From Deinandra increscens subsp. villosa (Eukaryota; Streptophyta; Magnoliopsida; Asterales; Asteraceae): 64,000 nucleotides of DNA. The notes under the pieces are model-generated. The model had not been told where the DNA came from. It made no database searches and saw nothing but the letters and a program-made list of their open reading frames with translations. This document shows, piece after piece, positions 11,716-23,065 of the stretch. Each line of letters begins with the position of its first letter. Position 1 is the stretch's first letter. The stretch spans positions 90,284,182 through 90,348,181 of the forward strand of contig JBCNJP010000017.1 of the NCBI GenBank assembly GCA_039602395.1, in the 5' to 3' direction. The translations under genes were made by a program, and so were the position numbers.

Positions 11716-12395
11716 TGTGTCAGGACTGATTTAAGCCAGATAATCTCATCCGATTCATCACACAAGTACGGAAATCATGTGTGATGATCAATCATGGGTG
11801 AATCTGCATCATTGTAAGCACAATGATGATTTTTGAAACTCAAAAACACAAAGAAACACCAAGAACACACACAGTTAAAGGAAAAATGCTCTCTGCTGTA
11901 TTTCAGGTGAGGCTTGCCCAAGTAGGGTTTATAAATGTCCTATTTATACTATACAGAGAGCATGAACAATTCAGCATATTCATACAACAATCATTACATC
12001 AAAATCAGCAAGAATACTCTAACAGACCTACAAGTTCGCTAAGAACATATTCCAGTCCGCTAAACTTCAAGTAGTCTGCTAGAATAATCAAGTTCGCTAG
12101 GTACAGTGAAGTCCGCTAAGAGATCATGTAGTCCGCTAAGCATCATGTAGTCCGCTAAGAAAGATCAAGTCCACTAAGTTTAAATCTAGTCCGCTAAGCT
12201 TTAGTCCGCAAGGAACATTCAAGTTCACTAAGGCAAAACTCAAGTTCGCAAAGAGCAAACTCAAGTTCGCTAAGAGCAACTTGAAATTCCAAAATTCTTC
12301 AAGTCTTCATTCTGAAAGGTTCTTTGAAAGATCTTCACCAAGAATGCTCAACGGTGAAGCGTTTGCGTTGCCAACAACCAAAATGGGTTCCAACA
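11716..12395 (-). mobile_element. LTR-like block (candidate solo LTR) with a TATA box
   Basis: Read on the minus strand it opens TGTTGGAACCC (12395) and closes CCTGACACA (about 11716). A TATAAATAG box lies near 11940-11948 and is followed by a short 5'-UTR-like stretch, as in a Copia LTR. No primer site or polypurine tract adjoins it and I could not find a matching 5-bp TSD, so the borders are tentative and the copy may be recombinant or truncated. It contains the minisatellite listed next. Confidence 0.5.
12015..12290. repeat. Minisatellite of about 13 AGTCCGCTAAG-like units
   Basis: The word AGT(C/T)CGCTAAG recurs about 13 times with a spacing near 18-25 bp, for example at 12050, 12107, 12130 and 12148. 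Units vary (AGTTCGCTAAG, AGTCCACTAAG, AGTCCGCAAG). On the minus strand the word reads CTTAGCGGACT. Spacers are not conserved in sequence, unlike a normal tandem repeat, and they are far too degenerate for CRISPR. Confidence 0.85.
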
Positions 12396-12399
12396 CTCT

Positions 12400-13730
12400 A
12401 CCTATTATTTCTCTCGTTTTATGCTTCCCAATAAGATTTTTAAGATTATTAAAGGCTTAAGGGCAGAAAAAAATTTGGAAGGGGGGGGGGGGGTGGGGTT
12501 AACGACATTAAAAAAAAAAAAATACTCTGAGTTAGATGGGACCTTATTTTGGCTGATAAAGAAAAAGGTAGTTTAAGTATTGGTAGTTTGACGGATTTAA
12601 ATCTAGCTGTTTTGTTAAAATGGAGGTGTTATTTTTTAAATTATTAAGAGCTAATGTGGGTGAAAGTAATTGATTCTATCTATTCTAAAGATTTTTCTAA
12701 TAAAGAGGTTGTAGGAAAAGGTGACGAGGTTTGTCATAAAATTGTTAAGGTCATTCATAACCTACATGGAAAAAAAATGTGATTCCTTTATCTGCTCTAA
12801 AGAAGGTTGTGGGTAGGGGTGACTCTACCATGTTTTGGAAGGATATTTGGATGGATGCCGAACCACTTTTCTATATTTGTTCGAGGCTCTTTACTCTTGA
12901 AAATAGTAAATGTTGTAAAGTGTCGGATCGTGGAGGTGGGGAAGGGTGGAGTTGAGATTGGAGGCGTGACATTAGAGGTGCAGTCGAAGAGTTGCAATTA
13001 CAAAGGCTTTTGATGATGCTTAATTCAAAGAATTGGAGTAACGATATCTACTCTTGGAAGTGGGATTTCAAAACTCAAGATGACTATGTGGTGAAAGGGA
13101 TTAGGAAATCAATTTAAAGAAATTTTTTTACCGGGTATTGATTGGTTTACCAGGTGGAACACAAATGTCCCAAAGGAGGTAGGATTTTCATGTGGCAGAT
13201 TTTTTTAGATCGTTTACTCACAAGAATTAATTGATGTGAAAAAGGTTGGAGATCCGATTCTTGTTAGTCCTCTCGGCGATTCTGAGTTGGAGTTTTTGCA
13301 ACACTTGTTTGGTTCGTGTATGGTCACAGGGAAGATTTGGAAGTTGATTTCCGGTTGGCTCTCGCTTTTCGGTCCAGAAATGTTATAATCTCGTGAACTA
13401 TATTCATTACTTGATGAGTGCAGATTATCGAGGAAACGTAAGCGTATGGTTAAAGGGATTATGTTTTCTGCTTGGTCAGTTATTTGGAAGGAATGAAATG
13501 AGATAGTGCAAAAGCAGGGGGGGGGGGAGATGACTTGAAGAAGCAATTCATGTTTGACTCGATCCTTCATTTCTGATATCATTGGATCACAACTAGAGAT
13601 AAATGTAATGTGCCCTGGGTTAATTGGTTACAAAACTCGCTTCCATTATTATAACTTTTTATGTTGTGTGATTGGTTAGGTTTTTCTAACGACCACATGT
13701 TAGTTATTAAAAAAGGAAAAAGAAATGATT
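12400..13730 (+). pseudogene. 3' end of a decayed LINE (RT C-terminus and zinc-binding region)
   Basis: Plus-strand pieces in three frames match the C-terminal part of plant LINE ORF2. They include a segment like LSIGSLTDLNLAVLLKW (about 12570-12620), then a VGRGDSTMFWKDIWMD stretch (about 12808-12857), and a zf-RVT-like region near 13130-13210. Many stops and frame changes, a 12-base poly-G at about 12481 and one at about 13517 break it. It ends near an A-rich run at 13710-13730. Confidence 0.7.
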
Positions 13731-14159
13731 CCTAGCTAAATTTTAAACCGTATTTATTAAAATTATTTGAACTTGTTATAATTAAACATACTCTAAATTT
13801 TGAATTTTATTTTTCTATAAAGAGTTAACTGAATGACCAAAATTAAGTAATCATTAAATTATTTAGTCTTTAATAATTTATTTTTTAACAATTACTTATT
13901 ACTTCATCTTAAATTTGTAAAAAATGTACTCTAGTACTTGAAAAAAAATGTAGTCAAGTACATTAACTATTCCGCTTATGTCACATGGTTTTAATCACTT
14001 GTAAAAAGTTTATAATGTGAATATAATATTATTTTTTGAATGATTTGAACTTTATAGTTAAAAGTTTGACTGAAACTTAATGTATAAAGGCATTTTTTTC
14101 GTGTGAAGTTATGAGATAAGGGTCAAATTGTTCGGGGTACGTTTGATAATTACGTCTTA
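13731..14159. other. AT-rich intergenic DNA, nothing recognised
   Basis: No ORF, repeat border or RNA signal was recognised here. Base composition is strongly AT-rich. Confidence 0.5.
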
Positions 14160-15000
14160 TTTGTTAGTGTGTTTTTTTTTAGTAAAATAGTGTTAAAAGA
14201 GCAATTGTTATCATTTTGTTATCAAATATGTTGTGACAAACCACAACCATCGGTGACCACGAGTTAACAACGTTTTTGCCACCTTGTTTTTTGGTAGTAA
14301 ATTGGTGTCAAAAGAGCAATTGTCGCCATTTTGCCACCAAATATGTTGTGAAAAAAAACTTTTTTTGATATTTCATAATCACGCAAGCTATATTGTATAA
14401 TCACGATATATTGCATAATCCCGCAAGTTTGTTTCATAATGACGTAAAATTTGGCTCGATTTTTGTGATAGTAAATAGGTGTCAATAGGGCGCCACACAT
14501 TTTTGCCACCATGTTATTTGTAACAAAATGGTGTGAAAAAAAGCAATTGTCACCATTTGCCACAAAAAATGTTGTGACAAAAAGCCTCTTTTGTAAATAT
14601 TTTTTTTCTTGCAATTGGCAAATTTATTTGTGGTGGCAAATTAGGTGTCACCAGCATTTTTGCTATCATTTTTTGGTAGCAAAATGTGTCAAAAGGGCAA
14701 GTGTCACTATTTTGACATCAAATATGTTGTGATTTTTATAATCACGCAAGCTATATTGCATAATCACACAAGTTTATTTCATAATCACGCAAGCTATATT
14801 GATAATCACGCAACATATATTTAATAATCACGCATTATTTGCCACTATGTTTGTGGTAGCAAATAGGTGTCAATAGGGCGAGACACGTTTTTGTCATCGT
14901 GTTTTGGATAGCAAGCATGTTGTTAAAAGGGCAATTGTCACCATTTTACCACCAATATGTTGTGACAAAAAACAACTTTTGTAGTTAATCACGTAACTTT
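14160..15000. repeat. Complex degenerate tandem repeat (about five units)
   Basis: A block of the form GGTAGCAAA..GGTGTCAAAA..GCAATTGTCACCATTTTGCCACCAAATATGTTGTGAC recurs near 14190, 14290, 14520, 14675 and 14900. Interspersed copies of ATAATCACGCAAG lie at 14375-14440 and 14735-14835. Unit length varies from about 100 to 230 bp. The alternating GTGGCAAA/TTTGCCAC words resemble subterminal repeats of a CACTA-type element, but no CACTA terminus was found for it. Confidence 0.55.
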
Positions 15001-15684
15001 TATTTCACAAATTACGCAAGGTTACAAGGACACATAGACGAGCTTAATTTTTTTAAATATAGCAATACTATATTACAATTAAAGAGAATTAAATGTTCGC
15101 TTTTATGGTGTAATTTTTTTTTATAAAGTTAATGTCATACACTACTACAAAAAAGGGCTTTCTTGACGCTTTTTGCGCGTCAAGAAAGGGCCCAGATGAC
15201 GCGCAAAAAAACGTCAAGGAAGGTGGGGTCAAGAATCTTCTTGACGCGAAAAATGCGCGTCAGCCCGTTCTTGACGCGCGAACGATGACGCTCCATTTAT
15301 GACACTCAATGCGCGTCATAAAATGCGTGTCAAGGAAGCCACCGTCATAAATCTGCTTATGACACGCATTTTTGCGCGTCATGGATTTATAAAAAAATAA
15401 AAAAAAATATTTTAATAGAATCACTAATTTCTATATTAAATGACAATTAACCTAATAATACAAAATAAAAATACAAATAAAGCAAAATAATGCATTTCAT
15501 ATATATAGCAAACATTACAAAGTTAACATAGTTCACAAATGTGTCCGGTATGCTAACAATAAACATATAATAATAAATCTAACACCATATCATTTTCCTT
15601 AGCATTCTTACAACATTTTATGTTGACCGCATCTTTAAAGTCTTCAGTCTAGTCTCTAATCTTTGTCATTCCTTAGCATCCATT

Positions 15685-15899
15685 GGTGTGTTTTGACTCG
15701 TTGAGCTTGTTTTGGTCATATCTTGGTCACACGAACTCGGATTGGGATGATTCAAAAAGCCACGAACTCGTATCCATGTCCTTTACCATATCATCCAGCT
15801 AAATCAGTCGAAATAAGCTGCTACAGTTTCCAGTAATTGCAGCTGTAACCTGACATGTGTGTTTTGACCCGTTAAGCTTGTTTTGGTCATATCTTGGTA
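15685..15899. repeat. Dispersed 42-bp direct repeat inside the CACTA element
   Basis: A segment centred on GAGCTTGTTTTGGTCATATC at 15685-15726 recurs with a few changes at 15858-15899. Another pair, containing ATGATGTCAGATGGATACAA, occurs at about 17525-17565 and 17657-17697. These look like internal duplications made during element assembly. Confidence 0.7.
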
Positions 15900-17944
15900 A
15901 TCCAGCCTAACCCCATCTCCAAATAATTCTAACATCCCAAATCTGCAATGGTTTTCACTGGAATAAAAACACAAGCATAATTAAATGTTCAAATTTGGAT
16001 AAAAAGTTACTAAACTCATAACATAATTAAATATCCAAACTTGGATAAAAAAAAGTTACTAAACACATAAGCAATAGTACAGAGCAAAGATTAACCTACA
16101 TGGGAAATCTAAAATGTTCTTTTATATACATCTTTAACAAAGAGTTTTCTTTTGATTTTGAGATTTCAAAGCTTGTACTTCACTATTATCTTTCCCTAAT
16201 GAGCATCACTGTTTTTAGTAAATAAATTCAGTGAAGTAACGGGTCAGTCTGGGTTTCACTGGTATAAAAGTTGGACCCAATTCATGAACCGGGCTGAAAT
16301 AAACCTTATATAAGTTGCAATGTTCATGTGAAACAACCTGTTGAGTTGAAACAAAAGTTTGGGCAAGCAGATTCATGAAAAGTTTGGGCTGAAACAAAAC
16401 GAAAAAAGAATAACTACAACATTACATACCTCATAATGTATAGCTCCATTCTCCTTAATAAACTTTAGAACACCATAGCAAACCCTGCAAACATACCAAC
16501 GGTCAATTTCTTTAGAAAAAGGCTAGTATTTTTTCTACTTTTGAGGCTTCCTAAAATTACTAAATTAACCCAAACATGCCTTTTAGATTATATCTTGTTT
16601 GTGTGCTAAAAGTTGTTAATGGAAATGTTAGAACATGGAATTTATTGAGAAATTATGTTAAAGAACTGATATGCCTGTGTTTTTGTGTCTGGTGTTATTG
16701 TTTGTTGGAACATAATGTGTTTCATACTCAATAAACTGAAGTCTTTAAAAGTATATGTAACCACACCTACCATACCATTAAATTTGTTTCACTAAAGATC
16801 AGATCATACTTATCAACACAACAAACCTCATTATTAAAAACAAACCACTTTGAAATAAAAATTTGACAAAATGCTAAGAACACTAAGAAGGCAATACAAC
16901 AAATACACAAAAAACAGCCAAAGTAGTGAAGATATACAATAATCAGTCATCTACTAACATGCCATAATCAAAACAATCCAAAAATCAAATAAAAACTTTA
17001 AACATTTAATATGTACAAATTATAGCCAAAACAATAACACACCGAACATCCAAAAACTACAAAACATGTCAACCAAATAAATGACTGATATGCAATCAAA
17101 GAACAGAGACCCTAAATACCAATGTATAAACATGTGATGAAAAGAAATAGAAGATGAAAAAAATATATTACATAACAATGGAAATTGATATAAAATTCAG
17201 TCGAATGATGAAAATGCAATCAAACAACTTCTTTCTAGAAGACAACAAAAACGATTACAATAGCAACGCAACAACAGTGTCGAAGAGATGATTAACCTTG
17301 TATTTAAAATGTTGATTATTCGAGTTCTTACATTCCGTATGTTGATCAAATTGTTACTGTGGTGGGACTTGAACATATCCTAAGAAGCATCATGAATAGA
17401 AGAATTACCTTTAAGAACTCCAATGGTATGCTTGATATCCTAGTAACCGTTAAATCTCCTGTTGCATATAGTCAACATGTTTAACTACAGTTAGTTGACC
17501 CAATAATGTAAATCAGTATACCTGTGTACATGATGTCAGATGGATACAAATACAAGTGACTAACCAACCTCTGTTAACAGCTCTGTATCAAAGAATGCAA
17601 TTGATTAAAGCACATCCAGCTGCTAAAACTACATAAACAAGAATGAGAGTCGACCCGGTACATGATGTCAGATGGATACAAATACAAGTGACTAACACAC
17701 AATGTTTGTTCGAGTCTTGCACTCTTGCATGTATGTATGTATCTCTCTAGGTTTGCATGTATATACATATATGTATGTAACTGTATGTATATGTATATAT
17801 AGGTATATACACAAACTGCAGAAATTTCTAAGGGGTAAAATCCATTGGAATGTTTTAGCATGTTTAACAACGAAAGATGCAACCAAGAAACATCAAACTG
17901 AAATCCTGAAACAACATAAGACTTACATAAAATTAACATAACCA

Positions 17945-18079
17945 TCAATCACTTGATGGCGTAGAGGAGGTCAACGGTGGGTCGTTGCGAAACTCCTTGA
18001 CCACTGCAGCAAGTGCCTCTGGGTTCAAACCGAGGTCACAGAGGGCAATGAGCACATAAAGGGTGTGGCATGATGAATC
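17945..18079 (-). pseudogene. Captured fragment resembling MOZART1/GIP1 (gamma-tubulin complex component)
   Basis: On the minus strand 18079-17945 encodes 44 residues ending at a TGA (17945-17947). The core VLIALCDLGLNPEALAAVVK matches the conserved second half of plant MOZART1 (GIP1/GIP2), a small protein that recruits the gamma-tubulin ring complex to microtubule nucleation sites. The exon begins at a good 3' splice site (TTTTCTAGTCAG, about 18079-18090). The N-terminal half of MOZART1 is not adjacent, and the reading just upstream of the core departs from the family, so this is an exon captured by the CACTA element, not a working gene. Confidence 0.75.
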
Positions 18080-18189
18080 TGACTAGAAAAGTCAAAATAA
18101 ATCTCAAATTGACAGATATCAAAATGCAACCATGTATAATCAAGAAATCAGTTAGCTGAAAATCAACCATGTATAATCAAGAAATCAGT

Positions 18190-18300
18190 TAGCTTACCAG
18201 CTCTCTCTATTCTTATCCTTGGCCTCTTTTTCGTATATTGTTCGCTCATCAACTTAGACATTAAGATAAAGTATCTGGCCTCCAAGGGTTGACATTCCAG
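18190..18300 (-). other. Possible second captured exon (unidentified)
   Basis: The minus-strand reading contains DAGMSTLGGQILYLNV, a stop, then VDERTIYEKEAKDKNRES. It ends at a GTAAGC donor-like site near 18195. It lies upstream (in minus sense) of the MOZART1-like exon, so both could derive from one captured locus. I do not recognise a family and the call is weak. Confidence 0.25.
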
Positions 18301-18879
18301 CATCTTTAACCCATATGACAAAACAGAAATGCATCAGATGAAGAATCATCAAACCAATTAAGTCAAATGAACATTCATTAGATTCATACAACTAAACACA
18401 ACCTCTAGGTCATCAATTATTCTTGCAACAATTATACTATACATATAACATTGCATACTGTTATCAGTTACAAAAGCTGACTAGCTAAAATCAACTGGCA
18501 TATATTCTGCAAATAAACCCTAAAAAAGGTTCATCCAAATCAAATCAGAAACTCCTAGGGTTAGGGTTAGTAATAAAAATGAATCAAATGTAAATCATGA
18601 ACTTACAAACTATAGTGGACGACGGTGACAATCAAAATCAGAAACCCAGTCGATTTTGCAGTGAACGAGTACAGAGGATTTCGAAGTGTTCGCCATTGGT
18701 GCTGCTATCACCTGAGAAGCTGGACCAATGATCGACTTTCTGATTATTTTGGTGAACAAGATGAAATTGATATTCTTCGCAACCATATGGACAGAAATCT
18801 TACCCAAATCGCTGAGAATGGACAGAAAACGAGCCAGATTTGATAAGATGAATGAGCAACCAGTCAACCATATTTGGCC

Positions 18880-19240
18880 CTGTGCTTAAGTCGCTAAGAA
18901 AACGTTGCTGAATCCTGCAGTCGATAGGAGATTGTAGATGGCGACGGGAGGAGAGCAAATTTCGTGGAGCGGTGGAGGGCGTGGTCGTGACGTCTCTTCG
19001 TGAGGAGGTGGAGGGCATCGAAGCCGTGAACTCGTGATGGCCTGTAGAAGTGAAGGTCGATAAATTAGGGCTTCAGATTTGCCCTGGCAGAAGCGGAGAA
19101 GAAGGCGGTGCTCGGAATCGTAAGAGGAGAGGGACTGCCGAGATTAGGGATTTTAATTTCTTTGGAGATGGAGCAATTGGGGGTGGGGGGCTATTAGAGG
19201 GGGAAAAAATTAGGGCAAAAATTCGAGCGGGAAAATGAAA
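18880..19240 (-). other. GC-rich UTR-like segment in the CACTA element
   Basis: This stretch is clearly richer in G and C than its surroundings. On the minus strand it reads like a plant 5' UTR (CTCCATCTCC..CCCTAA.. motifs), followed by a 72-codon ORF (19018-18800) that is rich in serine, threonine and arginine. It may be the promoter-proximal part of the captured gene. No identity is assigned. Confidence 0.35.
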
Positions 19241-19465
19241 AATATAAAACGACACTTTGAGATGACGCGCACGTTTTAAAGTGTACTCCGTGTTTTTTTT
19301 AATTTATTTGTGACAGAGATTTAATGACGCTCAAAATTGCGCGTCATCTAATCTTAATATTTTACAAATTATGACAGATTTTTGATGACACGCGTTTTTG
19401 CGCGTCATAAATAAGTGTGCGTCATCGTTTGCGCGTCAAGAAAGGCACTTTTTCTAGTAGTGATA

Positions 19466-20753
19466 TAAAAAAGCTATAAACATTTAGAAAAGTTGAAGGA
19501 AACTTAAAAAGATAAATAATGCTAGGGGGGGGGGGGGGTGTACAATTCTCCCTTTGTTTTTTAAAACAATGATAAAAATTTCTTACTACATTTCGCACGC
19601 AAATATCCATTTGTATTTAAACTTTGACCGACTAAAGTTAACAAAACATTCCAAATTCCAAATTCAATATAAAAAAATTCGTTCAATCCAAACTCGATCA
19701 TATCTAAAACTCAACCCAATGTAAACTATTATATGTGATAAGTTGGTTACGTCAAAATAGTACTATAACTTATACTTTTGCATCTATATATATTTTGTAA
19801 AAATACTTTTAGTGTTTTTATTGTATATTATTTTTGAATTGTTTGTTTACTCATTTCTTATTTTTATATTTCAATTAGTTATGCAAAGTGATAAAAATAA
19901 ACTCTAGAATGTGACCTGATATTTCATCAAACCTCATGACATAAATCGCATAATGACACCTAATTTTTAGTAGCACATGAACTTTCATGGGAAGTGACGT
20001 ACAAATAATTGCTTTCAACTTTTAAAAGACATAATTTCAACAATAAAAAGTATTATTCTTATCCTGCACTTAAAAAACAAAATGGACAACGAAAATCCAG
20101 ATATGAACGCTATTAAACAAAGTCACGTTAGCTCAATAAACTCTTCACTAAACCATTTATTTTATATCTTATAGATTATTTTATTATAAGATACGGAACA
20201 TATTGACTCACATATATGGTTGACTTATATGACACTCTAAAAACGTTAGGTTATATAATATCTTATTCTTTTTTTGGTTGTTAGTTATATAATAGCCTTC
20301 ATGAAGACATTCTGCTCACGAAAAAAAATACAAGTTCACTACTAAATTATTGTAAGATTTGTATAACAGAGATAAATTATGTGACTTTGGATTAGTTTAT
20401 CGTAAAAAATCTAGCTATTGCCCTAAAAGACTTATGTATCCGAAACCTTGATAATGCAGAGTCAAAAAAAAAAAAAATTATTATGTAAAGCCAGTGAATT
20501 TTTTTTTATAATTCTATCAATACACGTATAACACTTATATTATTTAGAGGAAACCTATCTAGCAACTATAAATTGACTAATTAATCCGGGATAAATACTT
20601 AACAGCAATTAAATGACTTATAGCCTTAGGGTATTAATAAGTCTGCTAAAGGTGTTTCTTCTTAAGCGTTTTAGACCTGTGATAAATATTAGTGTAGATT
20701 TAGATTCCGAATTAGTTTTTCTATAAAATGTTAGCAACAAAAATCTAACCCTA
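19466..20753. other. AT-rich intergenic DNA, no gene seen
   Basis: I see no ORF, terminal repeat or RNA signal. A 12-base poly-G run at about 19506-19518 is the only oddity. Confidence 0.5.
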
Positions 20754-21589
20754 CATTCTTGTGTTTGGATGGAAGAGGGGAAACATGCTTGTGCGGATCT
20801 TATAGGCGTCTCCCCCCTCGTGGGTCTGAGGCCCGGCTCTTTCAGGGCGGGTCAAGCGGTTTTGAAGACGGCAGCTGGGAAGGTGAACAAACATGAAAAA
20901 ACGTGTCTCGAAAATCAACATTTGTTCCCTTCGACGTTTGATACGTTTGGCCACATCGCGCCGGAGGCTGTGAAGACTCTTAGAGGGCGTTTGGTTTACG
21001 GAATGTAATGTAATTGGAATTGTAAAGTTTTTATTTTAAAGTTGTGCTTAAGTTGGGTAAGGAAGGAGTTTGAAATACAATGAATTTCGTTAAGCAATGC
21101 AATTTGAGGTCATCTAAATTTCCTTCATTAACGTGAAAGATTTATAAGGAATGTTGAAATAGTACTAAATTCCCTTGATTGAATGAATTCATTGTATTTC
21201 AAACTCCTTCCTTACCCAACTAAGACCACCTGCAACGGTGAGAGCAGCCATTCCCAAGGGCTGCACAGTCACTATGTCACATCAGCTTTTCTCCAGCCCT
21301 TCCCACAGACAGTTTTTGGCCCCAACGGTGCCCTTCCCACAAACTTCTCTTTATTTCCACATCACTATTTCTTTTAGATTTTTATGTAATAAATTAATTC
21401 TTTTTAATAGTATAAATTATATATATAACATTAGTAATTAGAAACTTAAATTTTAAAGATTTACCAGATTTTTCCTCATTTTTCCTCAAATATAAGGATT
21501 CCCCAGATTTTTTCTTAAATATTTATCTCTCCTCTACTCACAACCACTCAAAACTACACCTTAAATTTTAATATAACATTAGTAATTAG

Positions 21590-22250
21590 AAAGGAATAGG
21601 AAAGTTTTTTGTTTTTATACTTTGACCACCAAGGTTTATTACTTTTACATTTTCTACCCTATAAGTTTTATACTTTGTTTTTTTTTACAAGTTTTGTCTT
21701 CTATTTTGGTCACGAAACTTTTTTGATTTTACGTTAGGAACTTTTTGGTTTTCAAACTTTGGCCATAAAAGTTTGGAACTTTTACATTTTCTATCCTCTA
21801 ACTTTTAAACTTTGTTTTTTTTGTTTTATGTTTTGTCATCTTCTACTTTGGTCACGAAACTTTTATAGTTTTACATTTTATACGCCTTAAGTTTAAAACT
21901 TCTGTTTTTTTATACATTGGGCACGAAGCTGTTAGAGTTTTATGTTTTATACCTCTTAAGTTTTTCACTTTTGTTTTTTTCTTTTTTTTATTTTATTTAA
22001 GTTAGGGTTTTCAACTTTGACCACGCCATTTTTATAGTTAGTTAGACTTTTACGTTTATACCCCATAACTTTTCTATTTTCGTTTTTTAGTATACTTTTA
22101 TAGTTTTATACTTTCAACACAAAACTTCTAGATTTTTACATTTTATACCCCCAAACTTTTCCACTTTTTTTTTATTATTATACTATTAGAGTTTTCGACT
22201 TTGGTCATTACTTTTATATAATTTTATACTTTGACCACATTAAAACCTTT
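21590..22250. repeat. Degenerate pyrimidine-rich phrase repeat
   Basis: Phrases like TTTTATACTTTG(A/G)CCAC and AACTTTTATAGTTTTACATTTTATAC return about every 50-80 bases. They are imperfect and have no clear unit border. This looks like slippage growth inside the Harbinger-like element. Confidence 0.5.
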
Positions 22251-22399
22251 CTTACTTAAACTGACGGGTGAACGGGTGGCCCGCCACGAAGTACGGACGA
22301 ATCACCATCTTGTTAAACAAACATAATGAATTAAAGTAAGTTACTTATAAAAATTAACTAATCAATTAAAACTTGCATAATTTAAATCCAGATGACAAC

Positions 22400-22523
22400 A
22401 ATAAAACATATAAAATAAACCTACAGACAAAAAAAAAAAACCAATCGTGACCTAATTAAATAAAATAAAAAATAAAATATATAAATTAAACCTACAGACA
22501 AAAAAAAAACCAATCGTGACCTA
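22400..22523. repeat. Tandem duplication beside the Mutator-like MITE
   Basis: The unit with CCTACAGAC, an A run and CCAATCGTGACCTA occurs at about 22420-22453 and again at about 22489-22523. The CGTGACCTA part appears a third time after the MITE, at 23067-23075, as its target duplication. Confidence 0.7.
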
Positions 22524-23065
22524 GGGAAAAGATCTATAGAAAACCAACAATTTTTCAAAAAACCAAAAAACCAACCTTTTTTTCTCTATAACTTCTTCAT
22601 ATATTAATAATTTTTAAAAAGAATTTCACCAAAAATTCTATAATTTTATTAGCTTTATTTATGGGGAAAAGATTTTAAAAAATAAAAAGTTTAGTGATTT
22701 TTTTATTAGTGCATCATGCAATAGTACTAATAGTATTGCATAATGCATTATAATTAAAACTACTTAAAAATCTGAAACTTAACTTAAATATGAACGTGAT
22801 TTATGCGAATAATATAAAAAACAAAGAATTAGCATTCATAAGACAATTTTATATTATTGTTGCATAGTGCATTATTAATTTTAAGCTAAAATCCGAATTT
22901 TATTTTATTTTTAAAAAAAACTCGAAAATGTTTTTAAAGTTTTTTCTTTTTCTAGTATTCTTAAAATCATGAAAGAAACATATAAAAAAAGTTTTTAAAA
23001 AAATAAATTTTTTTCTTGGTTTTTTGGTTTTTTACAAAATATTAGTTTTCTATAGAACCCAACCC
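22524..23065. mobile_element. Mutator-like MITE (innermost of the nest)
   Basis: The inverted ends are GGGAAAAGATCTATAGAAAA and, complemented, GGGTTGGGTTCTATAGAAAA, continuing through CAAAAAACCAAAAAACC. A perfect 10-bp direct repeat TCGTGACCTA flanks it (22514-22523, 23066-23075), which fits the 9-11-bp TSD of Mutator-like elements. At 542 bp it has no ORF. Confidence 0.85.

Larger units (their letters stand above)
15140..19462. mobile_element. Non-autonomous CACTA (En/Spm-type) element
   Basis: The termini CACTACTACAAAAAAG (15140) and CTTTTTCTAGTAGTG (to 19462) are inverted repeats with the CACTA signature. A perfect 3-bp TSD ATA flanks them (15137-15139, 19463-19465). Both ends carry dense subterminal repeats of TGACGCGCA and its complement (about 15165-15390 and 19260-19445), which is where the TnpA-like protein binds in this superfamily. 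At 4.3 kb it lacks any transposase. Its interior holds a host-gene fragment and GC-rich UTR-like DNA (about 18880-19240), so it behaves like a gene-capturing CACTA. Confidence 0.93.

Noticed and set aside
12015..12290. CRISPR array
   Set aside because: The repeats are 11 bp, degenerate and unevenly spaced, and the DNA is a plant nuclear repeat region.
17945..18079. Functional MOZART1 gene
   Set aside because: The N-terminal half is missing and the exon is inside a CACTA element.
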